From Phellopilus nigrolimitatus (Eukaryota; Basidiomycota; Agaricomycetes; Hymenochaetales; Hymenochaetaceae), in NCBI GenBank assembly GCA_021029095.1, contig JAJOHG010000055.1, positions 1 through 64,000 of the forward strand: 64,000 bases of DNA, read 5' to 3'. Below the pieces are notes generated by a model that was not told the origin of the DNA, made no database searches, and saw only the letters and a program-made list of their open reading frames with translations. The stretch's first letter is position 1. Each line of letters opens with the position of its first letter. Position numbers and translations under genes: made by a program. Below, one piece after another: positions 57,201-64,000 of the stretch.

Positions 57201-58640
57201 TGTGGAGAGAGACTTCAAGAGGTCACGTTTATCTACAGTTCCCACTTGTCAGTTCAAGTTGTAAGCCACTGCAATTTCCATACCTCCTGAAAATACTATA
57301 TCAAGGACTTCAAGGTTGAGGTATCTATCATAGTCATTTTGGAGCTTATTGAAATGCTTCTTGAAACCATCAATTTCTTTCTGATGAACATCTGTGAGAT
57401 GACCTGTCAGGTCAGAAAATGATAGATCAGTATTCTCCACATGTGATTTGAATTATTCACACACCCAATGGACCAAACCTATAAACATAAAAAGCAGCCA
57501 GTCTAGTTTGCTTCAAGATATCCCGCAAAACACCCTTTGTCCTGTCAAGCTGTACATATTTCTGTGCTACATCAATGACTGAGAGCATGTGGATCATCTC
57601 GTCAAGAAGATCAGAGAACTTATGTTGAAGTTTCCTAACATCCAAAACTTTCTAGAATATACTTCTAGTGACCTGTTCTCAGAGGGAATGATAGAGACTG
57701 CATACCTTATAGAGAATGCCCACAGTACTGATGACAAGCTTTGCAGGTGTATTCAGCTGTATAAAAGACATTATGAAAACCATATACAACTCAAATGGAT
57801 CTCTGGCACGCACCTCAGACAAAGCCTTCCCAACTTCCAGGATGGTACGTATGATTCCATCAACTTTTTCAAGCTTAGCTAGAAAGGGGTGCTGCTGTTC
57901 CAGAACACCAGCAGCATTCTTGACAAGTCCAAGACTAGCCGCATTCTCCTATTTGACTATTCTGAATACAATATTTCGGGGAGAAACAATACGCTTACCG
58001 AGCTGGAGAGAGACAGGTCAGGTAGAGAGATGTCCAGCGTCAAGCTCTTTTGACCAAAAGGCACGCGAAACGCTGAAAACAAGATTGGAATGAAAACGAA
58101 ACAGGACAGAATGAAGGACTACCATGGTTGAGACTTTCGTCCTGATCCAGTAGATAATTGATAGCGGCCTGGGCCTCAAATGCGACTTCGTAGGTTTTGT
58201 TTTTGTGGATTTGATGCTTCTTGGTGATCACGAAACGTAGAGAATCCTCTGCCTCGAAATAACTAACCAATTGTCTAGAGGGTAAAAAACAAAACAAATG
58301 AGAACACAACATACATCTCGGGGTTCCAATGAGAAGGATTCCCATGCTTATCGTTCTGAAGCTGAAGACGAGATATCTTTTCATCGTTAAAAAAGATCTC
58401 GATTAAAAGAGGCCGTTTCGCCGGGTTTCGGAGCACAACGTCCACAGCTATTATATGTCAGGCCTCTTCGCATAAAATCAGGATCCACTTGCCTCGAAGA
58501 TGCAGAAACGCATTTCTGCTCGTCCAACACACCCGACGGCGAGACCGTTATCAGAGACATCACTCGCATCCAGCTTGGCGCGATATAACGCACCGATTTG
58601 CAAAACCTTGTTGAGCAGACGAATCGGCTTGACCTGTAGG
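54266..58640 (-). CDS. NACHT-WD40 STAND protein NLR2, full-length paralogue
   Basis: The complete relative of NLR1. N-terminal exons on the minus strand: VKPIRLLNKVLQIGALYRAKLDAS to RFCIFEA (about 58630-58488), TVDVVLRNPAKRPLLIEIFFNDEKISRL (about 58443-58318), QLVSYFEAEDSLRFVITKKHQ to NYLLDQDESLNH, and FRVPFGQKSLTLDISLPDLSLSS. They form a beta-rich, C2-like domain of unknown role. A helical region follows (LEKVDGIIRTILEVGKALSE, LNTPAKLVISTVGILYK, LQHKFSDLLDEMIHMLSVIDVAQKY, HQKEIDGFKKHFNKLQ). The NACHT exon (57245-55662) has Walker A GPAGSGKSS and Walker B LVVDALDECEG. The last exon (about 55610-54266) carries seven WD40 repeats and the tail GWVRTPSGGLLIWIPHEYRNG. Only the first exon with the ATG is not located. 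It is probably a cytosolic sensor for non-self or heterokaryon incompatibility; this is inference from HET-E-type proteins. Confidence 0.85.
54497..55378 (-). repeat. Seven 126-bp WD40-encoding repeats of NLR2
   Basis: Same 42-codon unit as in NLR1 but seven copies. Here the residue after DGQ is always His, while the residue before D in SGSxD varies (Q, H, W, V, W, S, D), as do the pairs before the last Val or Ile (GY, DW, DY, GR, GS, GW). The fifth copy has SWETGSI in place of SGHTGxV and lacks the usual GH dipeptide. Confidence 0.93.
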
Positions 58641-58649
58641 AGTAGACAT

Positions 58650-60570
58650 TCTGTTTGAGTACTGAGCGAGTTTGAGTCGAATTCGAGAAAGCGAGAGCGA
58701 GAGCGACGCGGTGGGCACGATGGTGGTTGCTATCGATCAAGAGTCGCGTGCAACGTGCGAAAGGGACAAGCGCCCGGAAAGGGTTGCACTGGTGGCGCGA
58801 GTCGACAATAATTTGACACTGCGAATTACCTTGCAACTGCTACTGAATCCGCTGAATAATTCGATACTACCGATGATATTCTACGTTCTAATCGCTTATT
58901 TACACGTCTCGATTTTTACAGGGAGGCGAGCTCGCTGGCAAGCGTAGTTTGTTGAACGAGCTTTCCAAAATCCGAAGGATAACACTGTCGTCCACAAGCC
59001 TAACGGTGACTCGTCTCGATGGCGCCGGACCGTAAGCAGCTATTTCAGACCAGTACAGTACCGAACGGCTTAGAGATGGGCATGAGTTTTTCGAGCTCCG
59101 AACCACGCAGCGTAGAAACAGACGACTAAAACAGCCATAGAAGGGTAGGGTGACAGTAACAGCGTACGATGGCGACTGCAGGCACCGTCCAGCCAATTTA
59201 GCTCTGCGTAAATCATGATCCGGCCCGCCGACTCTGGACGACTGAGTACACGGAAGACCCTCACGAACAACATCGCTGAAACGTCAAGGGACTAAGGCAA
59301 GGATCAGCCCGTCATCTAAGAGCGAATATCTACATAAATCAATGTCAGATTATTCGAGTTACGGAGGAAGAATTTGCGTTCAATTTCGCACATACGGCAC
59401 AGAGAGGGATTCATCGTCAGACAAAAGGGTATCGGATGGTTTCCTTGCTGGAGCAGCTCTCGTAATTTCAACGACAGCTCCTCCTCGGGCTGAAGTGGAA
59501 GTACCGATACTAGACGCAGCTGGTCATCGTGCTAGGCTTGCTGTACCATCATAGACCGTGTCACTAACGAGATAGTATAAGTAGATGTGCGTGAAGAAAC
59601 GATAACGAAATCGTACGAAAATCAGGTGTGTTAGCTCCGCAATATTGACTTAACAAATAATCGCCGTCCATTTGCAAATCGCCCTTGATGCCCGTGCCTA
59701 CGCCATGACCGTCGAACTCCTTTTTGCTTGGGCGTCGACCTACCAACCCAGTCAGGTTCCGTGGATCCTAGCTACGGACTCCGGGATTGCCACGCTCCCG
59801 CTGACGCTTGCACCTGCGGTGACAGATTCGCCTAGTGGAGCGACAGCGAGGTGCTCACGTCGACCATGTGTATGCCGAACAGTTTTCGACTTCTCTGAAG
59901 ATCTAAACAAAAATATAGATATTTATAAGCAAAATCCTAGATGTATCAGAGATGGAGAAGAGGGAGGCACGCACGACGTAGAGCCTCATTGGCGCCAGGT
60001 TGACGAACTCAGCTTCTCCGCTCTGGTGAGCAGCGCGATCGACGCTGTAGACTGCGCCTTCATAGGGTCGTTATCTGCTGTATCGCATCAATGTCCAATC
60101 AGTAATGAGGTTTGTAGAAGAAAGTAGACAGGAGGGACGCACGACGACTTCGACAGATCGATGGCTCTCGCACGTCTTGCAGCAAAAGGCTTGGATGGCT
60201 CGCGGTGTACGAGTCTGGTTGACACGCAGCTCCTGCTCCTGCTTATTGATGTTCCGCACCGTCTTATGGCGAGCGAGCTACTCGCTCAGTGCGAGGTCCT
60301 CGTACATAATTAGAGGGGTGCGGAGCGCGACGAGATCATCTGTCTGTTTTTGAGTTCCAGCGAGGATTGTTTCGGAATATTTGTGAAAACTGACCTTCAT
60401 CACTCCGCCCTTTACTTCGTCGATATTCGGTGAGATGTGTTCGAAGCATGTGGAGACGCAGAAGAAGTTTGATTAGTAGTCGTGTGAACCAACTTCCATA
60501 GCGGTGGCCTCTCCTCTCCAGCACGCCAAGTAGACGCTGCGGGCTCCAACCTCGTCAGCGTACTCTCGAC
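58650..60570. other. Stretch without an assignable gene
   Basis: About 1.9 kb between NLR2 and the hydrolase fragment. Many short frames on both strands. A few look gene-like (VDTQLLLLLIDVPHRLMASELLAQCEVLV, near 60220-60300 on the plus strand) but I do not recognise them, and neighbouring frames break within 100 bp. It probably holds worn gene fragments. Confidence 0.3.
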
Positions 60571-61076
60571 TTTATGCGTCTTGCGCCCACTCCCTTTGTC
60601 GCGCAGACGTCGCTCTACCCGGCGGCCAGCCTCGTCATGCCGTACAAAGACAAGCTCGCTCGCATCGACCCCGCGCGCGTCCTCCCGCAATGGATGTCGC
60701 GCTTCTTCCTGGTGCGTTTGTCCCGCCTAGCCTTGCGCGCAGAGAAGCTCATTTTTTCAACTGCAGAAACCGAAACAGCACGTGTAATTTCCGTCCCCAC
60801 GCAGCGTTGGCGACCCGCTCGTCTGGTTCGCGTTCGCACCGGACGCCGTGCTGCGCGCACTGCCGCCGACGATCATCCTCACCGCGGCGCGCGATTATCT
60901 CGCGCACGAGGCGTACGAATTCGCGGCGCAGCTGCGCGCGGACGCGCTTCGAAGACATCGGCCACGGCTTCGACAGCATCCCGGTGAGCGACCGCCACCA
61001 GCGCACGCTGAATAGGCAGGCGCACGACGAGGCGTGGTGCATGGTCGCTCGGATCGTGCGCGGGACGCTGTTGTAA
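60560..61076 (+). pseudogene. Alpha/beta-hydrolase C-terminal fragment
   Basis: A plus-strand frame starting near 60574 reads FVAQTSLYPAASLVMPYKDKLARIDPARVLPQWMSRFFL. After an intron or frame change near 60715-60805 comes DPLVWFAFAPDAVLRALPPTIILTAARDYLAHEAYEFAAQLRADG, then EDIGHGFDSIP with EAWCMVARIVRGTLL to the stop at 61074-61076. LPPTIILTAARDYLAHEAYEFA and GHGFDSIP match the C-terminal part of fungal esterase/lipase alpha/beta-hydrolases, including the catalytic Asp and His. The nucleophile elbow GxSxG is missing and one base change breaks the frame before EDIGHG. It looks like the truncated 3' end of a gene. Confidence 0.6.
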
Positions 61077-61364
61077 AGCACGGTTCCTCCTGCGTATGGT
61101 ACACAACTCAGGAAAAGAAAAAAACCTAAGCGGGTTTCTTTAGAACTCGAAGAGTAAAGGTACTGCTCTCGCGTCTTTTTTCATCTTCCTCATATTTACC
61201 ACTTTTTGTAGTGCAGTCACGGATAGTGTCAAGCGTGCATTATGGAGTTTTAGTAACCTTCTCTAGAGTTGTCTGTGTGGCAAGCAGTATACACAGAAAG
61301 TCTCCAAAATCAAGATACCTCGTGAGTACTTTATTACTATCTGTGACTAAATCTCCTCGAATGT

Positions 61365-62315
61365 CATATCAACCGGAGTTTGACAAGAGCGTTTTTTCAT
61401 CGCAAGTCAGAACGAGGCGAACGTCGAACCAATCGAACACACAATATACTGCAAATGCATCATCGACTTCAACATCTTGCGCACTGCCAAAATTACCAGG
61501 TCTTCCGCCCGATCGACAACGAGGAGGGCGTCGGGGGCGCTTTCGACTTTGAGGGCTCCTGCTGGGCGGCGTCGGAAGACGATCACAGGACGAGCTAAAG
61601 CGCGAAGACAGTGACGGGATGGGGTTTCGAGCGGCACTGGTGCGCCGTCGGAAGGTTTTCAGTAGCAAAACGAATTACATGCGCTTCACTGCGACGCCTG
61701 CACAAAGCGCACACGGGAGTCAGAAACAACAGCAATTTGATCTTCAACGCAGTACGTTGACGTCCCGCGAGATGTCCGGCAACAACAGATATGGCAACTC
61801 GAGTGCACCTCAGCGTCAGCAGCAAATTATTATGCGTGCGAAACCGGCACCGCAGCGCCTTGAAGATGAGAATAGCGCATCCAACTTCAACGTGCCGCCT
61901 CCGCGCAGCAAGCCGCGCAACATCGATGGGCGGATTCAAATTTCCTTCTGGAGTGGTAAGTTTTTTGGTCGTCCTATTTCTTCGCAACTCCTTGACTGAT
62001 TGGTCGACTGTATACGCCCAGAGCACTGCTGCAACTCGTCCGCAGCCAGGAATGGCTGTCCAGGCTGGTGTGAAAAGAAACATTGACACGATGAAGTGCG
62101 TCTCGTTTCTCGCTGCTAGTGGATTCGCAGTGCTGATGAAACTAATAATGTTGTGTTCTTCTTTTAGTTCTACATCGTCTGGTAGGGGCCCTGGAATGGA
62201 ACTTGCTCACGCTCAGGCGCGGGCACAAGCTGGCGTCCATTTTCAATCAAGCAGGCAGGTTTTCGCACCGCTCAGTGTCCAAGACGGAGGCTACCCCAAG
62301 CGCGTTCGAAGGTAG
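61365..62315 (+). pseudogene. RAD52 C-terminal exon fragment, inverted copy
   Basis: Matches the last exons of the RAD52 gene at 27.2-28.7 kb but on the opposite strand. Pieces: QPEFDKS (family copy RPEFDES), TANASSTSTS, an internal deletion, [77 protein letters not shown], then [21 protein letters not shown] (near 62030-62095), and [12 protein letters not shown] to YPKRVRR with the stop at 62313. The whole annealing domain is absent and frames shift near 61490 and 61610. Intron positions match the intact gene. The left edge near 61365 is a duplication breakpoint; unrelated sequence lies before it. Confidence 0.88.
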
Positions 62316-62761
62316 ACTTAAAGGCTTTCTTTCCTCTAGCACGCACACTGTTACTGTTATTGTCCATCCGCGTATTTCCCCCCTTTTCCTCTTTGTTCGC
62401 CCATCATGACTACCCTTATCGTCGACTGCTGTACTTTATTTACTTCACATCACGCTGTATCATCAGATGAACTATTCGCTGTGCAGACTTTTCGCCCCGT
62501 TTCCTTGTGGCTAATCAGGACATAAGCTAACATTAGAATCCCATACTGTACATTGCGCTCAAGAACTTATAATATCTATGATTTGCCGTCATTATACGAC
62601 TTACGAGACCGTAGTCTCTGAGCATCTGGGGCAGCTGCCTTCGTATACCAGACTTTATTTATTTTCCGGGAACCGAAAAGTTTTTATTAAGCAACTACAG
62701 CGATTACGACATTTTTCAGATATCACACGATAGATCAACCTTCATACACGCTTCTCACTAT
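62316..62761. other. Duplicated spacer between RAD52 and GUS1 copies
   Basis: Reverse complement resembles 26747-27163. Shared landmarks include TTTAATAAAAC/TTAATAAAAACTTTTC near the GUS1 stop, TCTCGTAAGTCGTATA and AATATTATAAGTT. It carries no gene of its own. Confidence 0.7.
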
Positions 62762-64000
62762 TCACTTAGTCGTCGCGGCGTTGACGCCATCGACCTTGCT
62801 CACCGGGTCGACCTTGTACATCTTGGTGCTCGGGCACACCGCTGGATTCGAGGTTTGCGCAGCCGTCTTCCTCCCATCAAGTACCGCACCCGAAGACTCG
62901 AGTCCCAGACCCGCCGCGCGTCCGTCCGCGATACGGGCGACCACGAGGTGTTCCTCCCTGCCGACCTCACGTCATTGTCGAAGATAAAGCAGACCTTACG
63001 TCCGAGCTGAATGACGGCGCACTCCCTCAGCTTGAGCACATTCGCGTCCGCAACCGACTCGATGCTGGACTCGGTCTGCGCTGTCGTGACTGTGTCGTCC
63101 TTCTCGAGCTCGCGCTTCGAGACGAGGTAGTCGTAGTCGAGCAGCGTGTTGCGCACGAGCGGGTGCGCGGCGTCGGCCTTCGCGAGCTCAGTGACTTTCT
63201 TCTCGCCCGCGAGATGCGCTTTTGTTTCGATGTCGCCGGCGCAATTTTGCGTACGATTACGTTGCCCCAGCCCGTGAGCGGAATCTAGCGTCTTCGTCAG
63301 TTGAGATCAACAAACTCCGCTAAAGCGATCTTGCCTCCTCGTTCTCGGAGAACGTCTTCGCGTCTTCTTGCTCGAGCAGGACGGTATCGCAAAAAATACC
63401 GTCTTTTTCCACACCGGTGTCTAAGCCTTGGGACAAACTTCACCCCGGGCTCAGCTGGCCCTCCCCTTACTGCGACGTCCGTCCTGGACATGTAACATGA
63501 GAAGAGCTCAATCAGACGCAGAAGATTCGACGTACATATCATCCTTGACGATCGCACAGAATCTTGGCGCGACGGGGTCGATGATCTTCTTAGTCGTCCA
63601 AATCGAATCCCACTCCAGGAGAACTTGGTTCTGCGAGGGACCCTGAGAGAGCACGAAGCGCCTCGGCCCTCATTCCACGTCGGAGTATCCCACAGAACGC
63701 CGGGGAGTGCGAGCCGTCCCTGCCGCAAGCAAGGCCGAACTCGAGGGAATCGCGCAGCTTGCGCTTCGAGGGGAATACGAATGCGAGGTTTACGCGGCTG
63801 AAATCCCAGATGTGCGCTCTTGAGCCTCGAACACGTCGCAAAACCACTGACACTGCGGGTTGCGCTCGCGGTGCTCGTTCGTCCGTGTGCAGTGCGTGCG
63901 TCGTGCCCTCGTATGCGTATGCGCCGATGACGGGGCAGGCGAAGTCGTACGTAGGGTAGATCTTCCACGTGTCTCACTTGTCTCTGTTTTATCATGAATG
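62762..64000 (-). pseudogene. GUS1 (glutamyl-tRNA synthetase) pseudogene, inverted copy, runs off the window
   Basis: Reverse-strand counterpart of the GUS1 3' half. The C-terminus [19 protein letters not shown] ends at 62762. DYDYLVSKRELEKDDTVTTAQTE (near 63120-63060), [10 protein letters not shown] and SKRKLRDSLEFGLACGRDGS-like pieces (63800-63700) and a DLPYVRLRLP frame-shifted segment near 63960 follow in order. Several frame shifts and small deletions are present, for example near 62960, 63290, 63420 and 63830, so it cannot make a working enzyme. The spacer between it and the RAD52 fragment (62316-62760) is also recognisably homologous to 26747-27163, with matching GCTCAT/GCTCAG, CGTAAGTCGTATA and ATATTATAAGTT words. 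The upstream half lies beyond the window. Confidence 0.85.

Noticed and set aside
1..64000. tRNA, rRNA or snRNA genes
   Set aside because: No cloverleaf with A/B boxes or rRNA-like block was recognised by eye; a covariance-model scan would be needed to exclude them.

Overview
The window is nuclear DNA of a basidiomycete fungus, most likely a mushroom-forming agaricomycete. Genes are dense and split by many introns of about 50 bp with GT-AG ends. The proteins are fungal (RAD52, GUS1, NOT2, VTS1, epsin, HNT1, Hsp20, GH20), and there are families typical of Agaricomycetes: NACHT-WD40 STAND proteins, F-box proteins, a JmjC protein and a DUF6532-like protein. The species cannot be named from the sequence.

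Layout. 0.8-8.7 kb holds a broken, partly duplicated UFD4/TRIP12-type HECT ubiquitin-ligase locus. It is interrupted by a 2,612-bp hAT-like element that carries pieces of three unrelated host genes (GH16 glucanase, PROPPIN, long-chain acyl-CoA synthetase). A JmjC gene (9.0-13.5 kb) and a DUF6532-like gene (13.8-16.6 kb) follow, then an 86-bp minisatellite. At 17.3-22.6 kb lie a NACHT-WD40 gene (NLR1) and a dead SDR gene, then a Tc1/mariner-type MITE, GUS1 (+) and RAD52 (-). From 30 to 52 kb the gene content is mostly ordinary: F-box, HNT1, NOT2, F-box, Hsp20, GH20 hexosaminidase, epsin, an F-box remnant, a helical-repeat-like protein and VTS1. From 52.3 kb to the end the earlier genes recur in opposite orientation: intact SDR (+), NLR2 (-), RAD52 3' fragment (+) and GUS1 pseudogene (-).

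Main message. Two inverted paralogous blocks share four genes with complementary decay. SDR lives only in the right block, GUS1 and RAD52 only in the left, and the NACHT-WD40 gene survives in both. The two NLR genes have a core (NACHT plus WD40) almost free of CpG dinucleotides, flanked by CpG-normal ends, and WD40 repeats that are nearly identical except at a few positions. The gene-fragment-carrying hAT element has a perfect 18-bp TIR and a perfect 8-bp target duplication, so its ends are exact.

Limits. Exon borders were read by eye from splice motifs and family resemblance and may be off by a few codons. No alignment or database search was run. Functions rest on recognised motifs. A haplotype or assembly artefact could mimic some of the duplicated structures.
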